From Styela clava (Eukaryota > Chordata > Ascidiacea > Stolidobranchia > Styelidae), in the NCBI RefSeq assembly GCF_964204865.1, contig NC_135257.1, positions 868,001-932,000 of the forward strand: a stretch of 64,000 nucleotides of DNA. The letters run 5' to 3'. Below are positions 24,701 through 36,217 of this stretch, one piece after another; the first letter of the stretch is position 1, and every line of letters starts with the position of its first letter. Made by a program: the position numbers and the translations under genes. Below the pieces are notes generated by a model. It was not told the DNA's origin. It did not search any database and was given only the letters and a program-made list of their open reading frames with translations.

Positions 24701-27700
24701 GTGCGTAGAGTTTAAGTATATATAGTAAGTACAATGATGAATACATACTGAATGTTGTTGTTTTGACGAAGTCGTTTCTCTTTTGTTTTGTTGTTTAGTC
24801 TTCTTTCTTCCTGTGATTAAACATTGTTGCAAAAGGCACTACATCCTAAACCTAATTCGTTTCTAATTTCAGAACCTAAACCGAAGTTGAAGGAGAAAGC
24901 ACCAAAAACAAAAAGAATGTCCAAGGAAGAGTATGTTTGATTTTATTGGCTTTTTTTCTATTTTTTCAGTCCACATAAGCCCATCACGATCCGTATAGGC
25001 TATTTGTCGGACAGAAAATGTCCACTCCTTAGGGCAGCGTAGTCCCGAAAATATAATTTTAAATCATTGTTTTAATGTAGCATAAACGTTATAGAATTGC
25101 CGATGGAAAATAGACTCGTTTTATCAATGCCCAGCTGTTTCTCAGTCATTTCGCCGCCAAATACATTTCTCCCGGCCATAATCAGGCGATATTGCTGTTA
25201 CATCAAATCAACAACAATACTGCTGAACTTTAAGGGCTAGCTGTATGAGCTGACGATTCTATACAATCCTGCCACTGTGATTTGCACATGATTTCTCGCT
25301 ATATGATTGGTAAAGACAGATTTTTCCTTGTGATATCTGGAAATCATATTTTGGTTCCAGGCTATCAGAGGACCGACTGCCTCTCTTGCTTGATCAGAGT
25401 CAAATACCAATTACTGTCACAAATATGTTTCTTGTCAAAATTTCTTTAAAATTCAACTTATATGGAATATTCCGCTCACCTTGGAAAATTTATATCTACT
25501 CATGCAACCCACCAAACTAGCAGAACTATTACGCGACTCTGGAAATAAACAAATATACCCGATCCAAAAGCTGCCAATTAGACACATACACGGAAGCAAT
25601 GCGGTTGTCCAATATTATGAGCAAAGCAAGTAATTGGCAAAATCAGTAAGATTACAGTTGGGAGCAATTAATTTAAAGCTTGATTATCTTGTAGCCGAAA
25701 TTGCTTCGTGCTACTCATCTTATCTCTGCTCATTCGAAGAGGTCACTGCTTGGTGCCTGACCAGCATTCTTCCTCCGAAGTATGTTTTCGTTTTAGATCC
25801 CAAAATGATTCAACAGAGTAACATGAATTAGCTGGCGATATTTTTAATCACTTAAATTAGTTACTCGATGGAACTTTGTGTTTGCAAGATGACAGAACCA
25901 GATTAGCGTATTAGTACAGCCTACAGTAAGGCATACACTCCAATATCAGAAATCCAGTTTGACAACATGTCCGGGCCATCCACTCCAAACAATAGTCAAA
26001 TAGTAGTTTACCAGCTTTAGCAGCAAATACCACTATCCACAAGTAATTGATAGATCGATTGATTGATAGTTCGATATTCTACCACTATTGTAGAAAGCAG
26101 CACCGATGACATTTAGGCCCACGGGTTGAAACCTTCGGGTATTTTGTGTCAAATTTTTATTGACCGACATAATTTATCATAACAAATATGATTTGAAGAT
26201 GAGTCTGTTGGGTGATAATGGGAACACCTTTGCGACTTCTTAAGATATCGGTATTTCGATGGAAGGTTTTATTACATCGTAACAGAAATCTAGTAGCCAT
26301 TAGGATTTTTCGGTAGCAATTAAGAACGTTATTCAAAACGCATACGATACAACAGACTCACACAATTAAGTAACCATAGACAAATATTTGTTGCAAAATG
26401 TTTTTGAAGAACTTTAGTAATGTGGAATTCAATACCATTTATTGTTTTCTTGATTAATTTGACTTACAAGTTTCGTCAGAGTCACGATTTTGTAGGTTGT
26501 CAGTAACTTTTGACATATTATTGGTTTGCCCATATAACCTTACTCAGTGGTAAATTTAATATTCTTCCGTCAGTGACCGTGATCTTCTTTGGATCGAATT
26601 CTCATAAAAAGACACCATTAATAATATTTATTTGTTTTATTTATACAATATTATCAATTTCCCTGTATAAACTTGGTATTTATATTTTACTAGGATGACA
26701 AAACGAATGAAGCGGGCCAAAGCTATAGATGGATATCGGAAAAGGTATGAGTTCGGAACGGAGGAATGGACAACAACAGACGATGATGAAAGTTCTGTGG
26801 CATCAGATGCAGACATATATGATGGTAACTCCACAAATACGTAACTGTGGAAAAATCAACTTATGTTGAAAATATAATAACTATGATTCATAGCAACGTT
26901 TTTAAACTGTGTTCCGAGGAACACTGCTGTTCCGCGAGCTTCTTCGGAGTGTTCCGCGGGACAGGGATCGAAATTGCGACTGAATTGGTCGGTATGACGA
27001 TATTCCTGGTCGAAAATTTTTCTCCCAACTGGCGACAAACAGACAGGCAGGACTCGTGCCATTCTGGAAAACATGGCGTTTTTGTTAACCGTCTCCGACC
27101 GATATTCTCGTTTTTAATAATTAAGTTTATACAAAGCTTTTTAATTTTACCATAGGCTAATTTCTTTTTGAAACTACCCTTCTCAAACGATTGTTGGCTC
27201 AAAACTGAAAGCCCCAAAGGATGTCGTGATAAGCCGGTTGTGCAGGTTGACGCAAAAAAATAAATCTATTCTAAATCTAAATCTAAATCTATAAATCACA
27301 ATTTGACAGAAGAAGTTCGAGAAATGATGTAATAGCAAAAAATAATATACTAAGGGAAATAAAGTGCCTGCAACTTAAATATTGATTTAGCACACTACTA
27401 CGTTATTTTTATTTATGGCGTATGACCGGTCTAGAACAAAATAAAACCTGATTGTAATTGTTTCCCACACGAAATTGATACAAACTAGTTTTAGGGTACA
27501 AAATTGAAATCCAATCGAAATTTTTCTTCCTTTAACTGCAGTGATATAAAAAACAACATTTCATGCGGCGTTTTTTTTCGGTAACTTCTTTTTGTAGAAA
27601 TTTCTGTTACCAACAGTTCGTCAGTTCGTGTCAAATCTCGTGTTAACCAGTTCTTTCGCCAGTAGAAAAAACTAATCCGCCAGCAGCTCGTAGATTCATG

Positions 27701-30483
27701 TGATGGCGTGAGTTCTAGCGGTATTGCTTCCCATGAAACCTCATAAAATCTTGGAATGGAAGTAATATTTATCGTTGTGCTATATAAAATTACCTTTCAT
27801 TATATTTTCAGACTCGTTTCTCGAAAAATATTGCCTTGTTGATCCTAATCATCTAGAATATTGCAAAAAGAGATTCCATAAAGTAAGTTAATAATCATAA
27901 TCAAAGTACAGTACTAGTATTAAATAGGATTTAGTCACCCGGATCCGATAAAATCGACTCAACCCCATCACTACAAAAAGTTAAAATAAATAAATTGTCT
28001 AATTTGATACTTGAATCGATGTAGAAAATCCTTTCAGATTAAAAAAAAGAATTTCATTTGCAAATACGTATCATTAGCAAACCAAAACCTATTTGTTGTT
28101 TTATTAAACAAAGTATAAAATGATGGCATTATAGCGATGTAAACTTGAAGGATTTTCTAACACGAACTTCCAATAGGTTAACTACTAAATCGAATTTCCC
28201 TGAGTATAGACTTGTGCGGGGGAAGACAATTTGAAACAAAATATGTTTATACCACATTTTATGATTTTCTTTTCATTTTAGTATGACAAAGACAAGGACG
28301 GATATTTAACAAGCGAAGAAGTTGTTAATTTAATTCATAAAATGTTTTCACCTAGAGTACTGGATGACGTTCATATGTGCTATATATTTAGGGTAAGATG
28401 GCTGCTATTTGATAGTGGGATGCATCGTTTACTTTTTTCCTATAAAATGAAAGATATCAACTCTGTAGAAAGTAGAAATAATAATCATCCCAAATTTAAA
28501 GTATCTAGTCTCACATTTCCAAAATATTCAGCACAATTTTAATTCAAAAATTGGTAGCCTGATAATTAGCGACAAACAACATCTTGCTATGCTATTAGAT
28601 TCTGGACTCAGCGATGGCCAAATCCGAAGAATTCAGTATTCTGAATACATTCTAAAATATGTTTTCAGATTAGAATATGAAATATCTAAAACATACTGAA
28701 ATGTGTCTGTTCCTTGATAGAAATTCTTCACGACAATTGTAAATTCGGAAAAATTAAATTTGGTTGTGCGGAATAATTGATATAAACATTATTTTAATTA
28801 ATATACTCTAATCTATTCCGTCAGAAGTTCACTATTTTTGTGTATCATGGTAAATCATCAGAATATTATTCAAAATATTCTTTTTAATATTATATTATTA
28901 AACTATTATATTCGTATATTCGACTGATTTTGGACATCCCTGGCTCTGATCATTTGCGATTTTTGAATATCATAGTTCTCAGAGAGAATAATGGATTCCC
29001 AAAACAATATGCTCACTAAACATCGGAAATATTGCCGCGTTAACGTATAGATTTGATTTTGTTTGTATTTCCCAATTTTCTTAACTTTGTCAAATAAAAT
29101 TAATTTGTATTCAACGTTCATTTAACTTTCTAGATACTTGAAACGACAAGTTATGACGTATTTACTGACAAAATGAATCTGAAACTGTTTGCAATAGTAA
29201 CTGCACTTGCAAAAAAGATTAGTCAACTCGAGTAAGTTCCATTAGTTGACTTCCAATTCTTTTCCGCTCATGTTCGTATAGTTTAAGTCACAATCTTCGG
29301 GGCTCCCGAAGTATGCGAACCAAGATGGCGGACCTCGGAATGTAATATGTGTACTGGGTTAGGGTTAGGCCATAATTTTAGGTATAAATACTACGGGAGG
29401 CTCTTGACTAGTCTTCGAACTAATAATAGGACTAGAATAAGAAAAATTGGAAAAAAATTATCGCCTAACCCTAACCTGTTACCCATGTTACGTTCCGATG
29501 TCCGCCATCTTGGTTCGCATACTTCGGGAGCACCCAATCTTCTTTATTTGACAAAATCATGGTGATATAACTTTCTAACGATTTAAAATAATACTTCTTG
29601 AGAATTGAAGATGTTTTTTATGAATCAGGCAATACATTTGCACTGTAGATATAAGACAACAATGTAGATTTGGATTTTCGAAGTTTGTATTGCTTGAATA
29701 TCAAGTTGATAAAAGGATTTCCACGTGTAAAAAATAAATATTATGAATATTGTGAGCATGGCACACGAATTGCTTGCTATAATAGTGTCCAAGATCGAGT
29801 GCCAAAATATAAAATACTATATGGAAATTGTTAGAAATGCTGGTGCTGGAAGCTAAAGTGCTGGTTATGTCCAATAATGTAGGCAACAGACGCTGTTCGC
29901 GAACAGTATTAGCTTAGTCTTGATGATTTAGAGAGCAATTACATTTATTTCACCACATTCTAGTAACCATATGAAGTATTTAATTGGGCGAGTCAACATT
30001 GAAGTTGTTGATTGGAAACTTTGTCGCGCAAGACAATTATTCGAACAAACGATGAGAAGAAACGCACAAGGAAATTATAGAGTACCGATGGAATCTCTGT
30101 GGCTGGAACTTCATGCTGGCGGAATATCGGAAGAACATGAAAACCAGGTAAAATCTCGTTGCGCGATTGTAAAAACCTCGTGTGACATAATGCAGAACAT
30201 AATCGAATAGCGTTTAAAATGGTGTTACAGACGCTCCTAAATGTCGTGAATCAAAAGTATTATTACGGTATTTAGGTTTATTATGTTTCAATATTTTGCT
30301 ATTTGTACTATGGCAGATTTAAAGTTGATATGTTACGAAATATATTTTATTTTCCAGGCAAGACGAACACTTGCTCACATGAAAGAAATGGATTTAATGG
30401 ATTTTTTGACTTACCTTCCTCTGTTTCTTCTCGTCCACTCTCAAGTAGTGAAAAATCCACTCAATTCAGATAGACATATTTAA
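17879..30483 (+). CDS. Uncharacterised EF-hand protein, about 16 exons
   Basis: I do not recognise the specific family. Fourteen exons join cleanly with GT/AG borders and matching phase: 19631-19800, 20127-20277, 20601-20647, 21497-21622, 22459-22701, 23258-23335, 24566-24700, 24873-24930, 26694-26824, 27812-27882, 28282-28392, 29134-29231, 29964-30147, 30358-30483 (TAA stop). Two upstream exons (17879 to about 18050 and about 18705-18790) are likely but their joins are not settled. The product is roughly 650 residues: a basic N-terminus, a long Ser/Pro/acidic disordered middle, one EF-hand, then an alpha-helical C-terminus. No signal peptide or membrane segment is visible, so it is probably intracellular. 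An AATAAA lies at 30801-30806. Four or more small DNA transposons sit in its introns. Confidence 0.8.
19142..19460. mobile_element. hAT-like MITE, 319 bp, in an EF-hand gene intron
   Basis: The left end is CAGAATGTGCAACCT and the right end inverts to CAGAAGTGCGCAACCT, a terminus style common in hAT elements. G/C-rich GCGGGCCGCAC and its counterpart lie inside each arm. The flanks are ATTTAAAA (19134-19141) and ATTTAAAC (19461-19468), matching in seven of eight bases, as expected for an 8-bp hAT target duplication. It has no transposase gene. Confidence 0.75.
19631..24930 (+). CDS. EF-hand gene: exons of the disordered middle region
   Basis: Eight exons encode a region rich in Ser, Pro, Lys and acidic residues. 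After the basic KTSKRRISKRPPL come SPRTISRKGDKSPGR, a Glu-rich stretch (LELEISEEPIITEQSEEPE), a long acidic exon (22459-22701) and a proline run (VRPRPPPPDLP). The exons at 21497, 22459, 23258 and 24566 all begin and end in phase 1, so any of them can be skipped or duplicated without changing frame. This is typical of a flexible linker or a protein-binding region. No enzyme motif is visible. Confidence 0.8.
20760..21299. mobile_element. Possible hAT-like element, about 540 bp
   Basis: The left end CAGCAGTTCCCAAAC and the right end, inverting to CGGCTGTTCTTAAAC, match in 11 of 15 bases and look like hAT termini. The 8-base flanks agree only partly, so the borders may be off. Inside, at 21035-21091, is a hairpin with 20-base arms built on CCTCTATTGT and ACAATAGAGG. 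Immediately right is a perfect hairpin GCCGTATT-gtat-AATACGGC (21296-21315). Confidence 0.45.
22267..22377. mobile_element. 111-bp MITE in an EF-hand gene intron (family A, copy 1)
   Basis: The arms of about 43 bases are near-perfect inverses: GGTGCTCCAGAAGTATGCGC on the left and GGACCTCCAGAAGTATGCGC read inwards from the right, each continuing through ACC(A/G)AGATG and ending ACAACCTGAA. The exact 8-bp flanks CAAAATCT lie at 22259-22266 and 22378-22385. There is no coding room. It belongs with the copy at 29299-29534. Confidence 0.88.
26694..30483 (+). CDS. EF-hand gene: exons for the EF-hand and C-terminal region
   Basis: Exon 26694-26824 is basic, then acidic (TTDDDESSVASDAD). Exon 28282-28392 carries a full canonical EF-hand loop, D-K-D-K-D-G-Y-L-T-S-E-E, with all Ca2+ ligand positions 1, 3, 5 and 12 present, after the helix YCKKRFHKY. 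The following exon may hold a degenerate partner hand without ligands. The last two exons encode VDWKLCRARQLFEQTMRR, LWLELHAGGISEEHE and MDLMDFLTYLPLFLLVHS, which look like a conserved helical domain. Calcium binding is a firm prediction for one hand only; the cellular role is unknown. Confidence 0.82.
26890..27292. repeat. Putative interspersed repeat with (CTAAAT)n tail
   Basis: In the intron after 26824 there is a G/C-richer block containing GTGTTCCGAGGAACAC (a palindrome) and two copies of TGTTCCGCG, a style seen near the ends of hAT elements. It ends, about 400 bases on, in three CTAAAT units (27271-27290), a tail usual for LINEs or SINEs. Borders and class are uncertain, and it may be two repeats side by side. 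Confidence 0.4.
29299..29534. mobile_element. 236-bp MITE in an EF-hand gene intron (family A, copy 2)
   Basis: The left arm begins GGGGCTCCCGAAGTATGCG and the right arm, inverted, begins GGTGCTCCCGAAGTATGCG. The arms run about 75 bases and include AACCAAGATGGCGGAC and GGTTAGGGTTAGG. Exact 8-bp flanks CAATCTTC lie at 29291-29298 and 29535-29542. The ends match the 111-bp copy at 22267, so both are one family of different length. GG termini with an 8-bp duplication suit Merlin; hAT is also possible. Confidence 0.9.
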
Positions 30484-32976
30484 CAAAAATGACGTTATAA
30501 AGTGCACGAAGTATAATATTGTAGCAAATTTCAGTTATAACTATATATTGAATTGCACTTAAACGAGAATTAATGGAATCATGAAAGCTCTTATCTCTCG
30601 TTCATGTTGATAATCAGGAGGAAAGAGACCACTAATGCAAATATCGACAGGATACCTGCAGATTTTAAGATTCGAATTTAAAAGAAAAAGACAATTATAT
30701 TTAAAAACACCATTCTAGTTTTATCGTCGCCAAGAGTGATTACTGCTGATATCATTTCTAGAGTAAAACAACTTTTGACTTTTGAGTAGTCAAATTTTGA
30801 AATAAAATTGTGATTGTGCACCAATTTGTTTTCACGGTTCTGTTTACAGATGGGCGCGTAACCTTAATTTTGAAAATAGGGCAAGAGATTTCACTATACT
30901 AATCAGGAAAAATCGTATTCAACAACTTCCGATTACAACGATGTTGTATTTCTTCCTGTGAAAAAGAAATGACCGAAAACTATGTCTCTGGACCATGCAT
31001 GTTAAGTGATTATATCTCGTGCGCATTTGATTGGAAAGCACTCCTAAGGTCAAGAAAAATTTCGATTATGGATCAATATTCCTGGCATGTGTTGTTGTAT
31101 ATTTCTGGATATTAATCTATTACTTCATTGGTTTGACTGTCATTTGTATTTGTATTATATCGTGAGTGTAGAAAAGAAAGCGTGGTGTCATTATAGCAGC
31201 TTCGCTCAATGATAGATATATTATATTTTGAAAACAAATTCACAAAAGTCTTATATTTAAGCAGTAATTTCAGATTGTAGTTTTCAGATATTTGTCTTTG
31301 AATGAGTGCTTTGGGATCTAGTACTGTCTCACATATCACGCTCTCGCATTTCGAAGGGAAAAATCTCTGAAACTGTTGCGGTGTCAGTAAATCAATGGTG
31401 GAACTGATGGTTGTTCAGGATGTAACTCACTTGAAGGCACTTGACTCAGGCACCAATGCATACAATGTATGACAGTATTATAATTGTTGGAAAGTTTTAG
31501 CTGTGTTTGTCGAATCATTGCTAGATTTGGCGAAATGTCTTGAATAAATTCAAGTAAAATTTTGTCTGTCGAATTTAGTATAAACTTCAATATCAAATTC
31601 CTTATTGCACCAGCGCTTATATCTTGAGTTGAGTTAGATGGGGTGGAAGTAGTGTCTGAATATCTTGTTCATATATACTGTATCAGCATACAATAAGTTA
31701 GTTAGTACAAATTTTGGCGATAATCAATACGTAGCGTACTAATATGACTATACTGATTATTCTGCCTCTTTACAACGATACCAAGGCTACTAATTATTAA
31801 ACTGCGTGATTGATCAAAGTTGTGATTGATCTCCCACTGATGCATGCTGTACAAGTTGAAGCGAACGAACTGAATATTAGGTCTTACAATCCAATATAGA
31901 TTTTCTGAAGTTCATGACAACTAACTCATCAACCCTCAAAATATTATAAACATCGGCAGGAGGATTCAATGTTGTCTATGTTTTTTAGGAAATATGGAAT
32001 GAAACTGAGATTTATCGCGTCAAATAAACCATTTGTATTGATACTATGTAAATTTAACGAATATTCGAGAGTTGAGAATATAGGAGTTTCTCATGTTTTG
32101 TGCATTACTGTTTTGGTTGGATTTAATTTCATAATTGCTATTGAGGTTTAAGTGTATACATTTGAGGAATCAGATTGGGGTTTACTCCGCTGACGTATGT
32201 ATAATAGTACCGGGGTAGGACACGCAGATAGGGAACCATATCACCCCCTGTTTTTGTTTGTTATTATTCAAAGACTAACATCATGAGCGACCGCAAAATA
32301 CGACAGCAGAGCTAACTGTTCTTATTAACAACTACTCTGTCGAAACAGACAAATGATGAGAAATTAGCCATTGTGATCATTCCCTCGATAATAATGTAAT
32401 TTGATTAATGATATGTAGTAGGAAAATTGCATACGGTCAAAATTTAAATATAAAGAAACTAGCGTTGAGAAAGTTTGCACGCATTCGAAACGATCTTCGA
32501 GCAAAACAGTTTGTGTTCTTGTTCGGCAAACACTTGATTTCTTTAAGTGGTTCAGGAGTCATCTTCATTATTGCTACGACATTCTTGCATGATACGATTC
32601 ATGATACCGATCCACCACAACTATTTTGTCCGACTACTATAATCCACAATGACAGTTTTTTTTTAAATATGACTGTAGTTATATTTGTAGATTCAAATAA
32701 ATCCTCGGCAAGAGAACTCACTATGGAATGATATTTTAATGATTATTAGCAATGACTGTCTCCGTTTGTTAATATTGATAAGCTTTTGTATAAGGTTTCA
32801 AGCTTAAATACAAATAAATTAAGAAGGCAAACAGGTATTAGCAACAACCTTCAAAACGAACAGTGCGGATTCGAAATTGAAAAAATTTAAAGAAAGTATT
32901 GCCGATGCCAACCTTCAAAATGTGGAGCGACTTGATCTTGCTATATTTTTGATAGACCAGTTCGTCACTTGATGCA
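30484..32976. other. Intergenic, between the EF-hand and GCNT genes
   Basis: It holds the presumed polyadenylation signal of the EF-hand gene (AATAAA, 30801-30806). A pair of overlapping - strand open stretches at 31112-31655 is listed as a finding. A 107-codon + strand open frame at 32408-32731 is within chance expectation for this much AT-rich DNA. Nothing else is supported. Confidence 0.5.
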
Positions 32977-35900
32977 ATGAAGTTGGATGGTATTTGTATT
33001 AAATTTGTCCTATTTGCTCTTGGATGCTTGGCAATATTAGGTGTACTATGGGTAAATGCGAATTTTGAGTTTATCTGTTTCGGATACTGATTTATTGCAA
33101 TGATTTATAGCCATATACCTACCTACCTACCAATAATAAAACAAATTTCTATAACATAATTAAAATGTAAATGAATTCGTCATTAATTCTTGTTTTCAAT
33201 GGAGCATAGGATTTAGCACAATGAATTATCTAATCCACTTTCAAATTTCATAAAATCGTTTTTGTTGCAGGAAAATAAAATATCAAATGGCCTGTACCAA
33301 TTGACTCCCATGAAAGATATCGAAAGAAATACCATCATATCTGATGAAAATTTGAATAGTCTACAGCTTGAAAGAAAGCCTGAAATGAAGGACGTCGATT
33401 GTTTGGGAATAATTAATGGCGACAAAAAAGCATTAGACAAGGCAAAAACCACACTAAATAAAATTAAGGTAATAATAAAAACCCTTGGTAGTCAGCCCAT
33501 TATAGCAGTAGATATATCCGACCAGTTGGCTATCTCGTACAATATTTACAGTTGAGTCAAAGTTCCTCATAATATATAACTCATACATTTTAAATGATTC
33601 TAATATTCCACGCTATATTATATTTCAGAGTTCCAATACACAAAAAGAAAGATTAATATTACCTGACAAAGATATTGTGAATTGGACTGCCAATTGCAAT
33701 ACATTTGTGCTGTCACGAAAATATATTACGTCATCTTTATCTCAGGAAGAAGCAGAATATCCGATAGCATATATCATTAGCATTTACACGTAAGTGAACA
33801 GTTAGATCTTTGTGGAGCCCTAGATACATGCATTGATAGGGGAACTATACTTACTTTGGAGTTCTTGGAGAACTATACATTGACTATAAAGTTGGTCACG
33901 CATATTGGAAATGCAGATAGAGACTATGAGATTTTTCACTGGGTCGGCATGTTATACACAACTACATATTCACCCACATTGTGAAAATTGCAAAGAGGAA
34001 TTCTTTAAATCGGATATCTCCAGTAATACAAAGTGTCAGAGATAAAATTGTTAATAATTTCAGAGATCTCCAATCATTTGAACATCTATTGCAAGCGATT
34101 TACCGACCGCAAAATATTTACTGCATCCACGTTGATCAGAAGTCTCTGGCTAAATTTCAAACGGGTGTTATGAAGATAATTAGATGTTTTGAAAATGTTT
34201 TTCTGGCGTCAAAAATGATAAAGGTTTGGTATACGCATTGGACAATCGTTCAGTCAAGTTTAAACTGCATGGAAGACCTTGTAGACCGGTAAGAACTCTT
34301 AACAGCTAGTCTATTCAACAGTTAGTTTATATTACCTATATACTTGATATTTTGTTGGTTTAGAATCAATTCGAGGTGAATGATTTTTTTTTTTGAAGAC
34401 GCGTTTCATTAAATTATAAATTGAGCCGTCTGAGGTTTACCAAATATACGAACTAGCAATCTACGACTAAAGTTGTGTTTCTATTCATATAGCAAACTGA
34501 ATCATCCTTGGAAATACGTCATCAATACCTGCGGTCAAGATTATCCTACAAAGACCAATCTAGAAATTGTTCATGCTTTGAAAAATCTTAATGGAAGCAA
34601 TAGTGTCGAGTCGGTCACATTAGAACAAGGAAAAGGAAAATCAAAAAGGTAAAATTTTGGCGTAGCTCACATCAACTATATATATAAGCACTTCTTCAAG
34701 GGAGTCTGGCCTTGATCAATCCAAACGTTTACTTGAAGATTAAACTTTTGCTGTGCAGCAAGATTCTTGTGACTTTCAAGTCCTCAGTTTTATTGCTAAT
34801 GCCTTTTGTGGCTTACTCATACACATTACCCAATTCATAACCTGGATCAGGGATGGCAAACATTTAACACTGAAGGAGGCACAATTTACTTTTTTATCGT
34901 GATTAAGACAAATTTTGGTCATGCGTTTACAGAGTTTCAGTTTACATTTATCTGGGTTATTAATATAGCGTTACCGGAATGTAACGTTAACCTTTTTTCC
35001 AAATTTCGAGGAGTACAATAATGAATATTCCCCAAATCTTTCTGATTACCAGTGAATCAGTGGTTCGCCATCCTTGGTCTGAATAAGTTGAGGAGGGAGT
35101 TCATGAAACATTAATAGCTTGTGGAGAGTTCGTCGTATTGATGTGTTCCATTCGTTCGAGTGGGTATGTTAAAATAGCAAGTGCACTAAATGCTTCATTA
35201 TATATTTTAGGTTTGAATATTCCTATATTCACCGTAAGCAATTTGAACATACGCATGATAATGCAATATCAACTCGTATTAAGAAGCAACCTCCGCCAGA
35301 TGATATTGAGATATTTACAGGCAGTAATTACTACATTTTCAAGAGAGAAGCAGTTGAATTCATTGTACATGGTATAGACATATAAATATAATTTTTCGAA
35401 ATTTCTATAAATTCATTAACTGTAAAGAGAAGTGACAACAATTTCCGATATATATATATATGATATATTGACCCACATTTCATAAAAGCAACTTTTGAAA
35501 TAAAACAGGATTTCACCTGTACCATGCATGTTTGTCATCTCGTATCAGCAATACGACCAAATTTTTCATTCTTGAATCATAGACGAGATGTCACGTCGTA
35601 ACGTTAATCACCATCTGCGTGGTCTATAAGATAAGTCTATTGCGTTAATGGGTCAAATAGCATTTGTGTCTGCTCATCTCGTGTATTCTTGATTGCCTGA
35701 GTTAAACCTGATTAGGGCCTGCGATTTATATTAGTACTGATATTATTGATACTGTAAACTAAATGCCAAGTGACAAATATATCTGTGGAAGTCTGTACTT
35801 ACAGAAGATATGAAATTATGTGAAAAAATATTCAACTTCTCTTCAGATAAGAATATTCGTCAATTTTTTGAATGGAGTAAAGACACAAAAATACCGGATG

Positions 35901-36217
35901 AACAGGTTTGGGCCACATTGCAACGAATGTATCCAATTTTTCCCGGTAGTTCTCCAAAAGAACTCGGTAAAAAGAGAATAAATGGAATTGCCAGGGCGGT
36001 GTTGTGGAGAGGACCGAATAATTCGCATACCTGTCGAGGACAATATATACGCAGTGTCTGTGTTTTCGGTTTTGCTGATTTAAAGTGGGTAGTTTCGCGC
36101 CCGAATTTGTTTGCAAATAAATTTCGTCCTAATGTTGATATATTTGCAATGAACTGTTTGGCAGAATGGCTTCGGAATCGAACTATTAATACGACTATTA
36201 ATGAGCGGTCTGTTTGA
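32977..36217 (+). CDS. GCNT-family beta-1,6-N-acetylglucosaminyltransferase
   Basis: The seven exons 32977-33051, 33271-33468, 33629-33789, 34064-34288, 34493-34648, 35211-35371 and 35805-36217 join in frame to give a complete 462-residue type II membrane protein. Residues about 9-25 form the signal anchor. The GT14 domain follows, with LSQEEAEYPIAY, HLLQAIYRPQNIYCIHVD, SSLNCMEDL, YVINTCGQDYPTKTNLEIV, FTGSNYYIFKREAVEFI, IPDEQVWATLQR and RSVCVFGFADLKW. E358 in PDEQ matches the family's catalytic Glu; R408 and K431 match the basic pair that contacts UDP in mouse core-2 enzyme (the 23-residue spacing is kept). The enzyme adds GlcNAc in beta-1,6 linkage to O-glycan cores or I-branches in the Golgi. 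Length fits the family (about 430-450). Which branch it makes cannot be told from sequence. The ATG at 32977 is chosen because the one at 32972 is followed by a stop. Confidence 0.95.

Noticed and set aside
26847-27155. 102-codon + strand open frame
   Set aside because: It lies in the repeat block of an EF-hand gene intron, directly after a well-supported donor site, and has no protein similarity.
29365-29375. TTAGGG-type words as an internal telomere array
   Set aside because: Only two units occur in each case and they are parts of MITE arms or cores, not a tandem telomere tract.
32408-32731. 107-codon + strand open frame with a hydrophobic stretch between two genes
   Set aside because: With this base composition a few open stretches over 100 codons are expected by chance in 64 kb; no homology, no splice context and no recognised domain.
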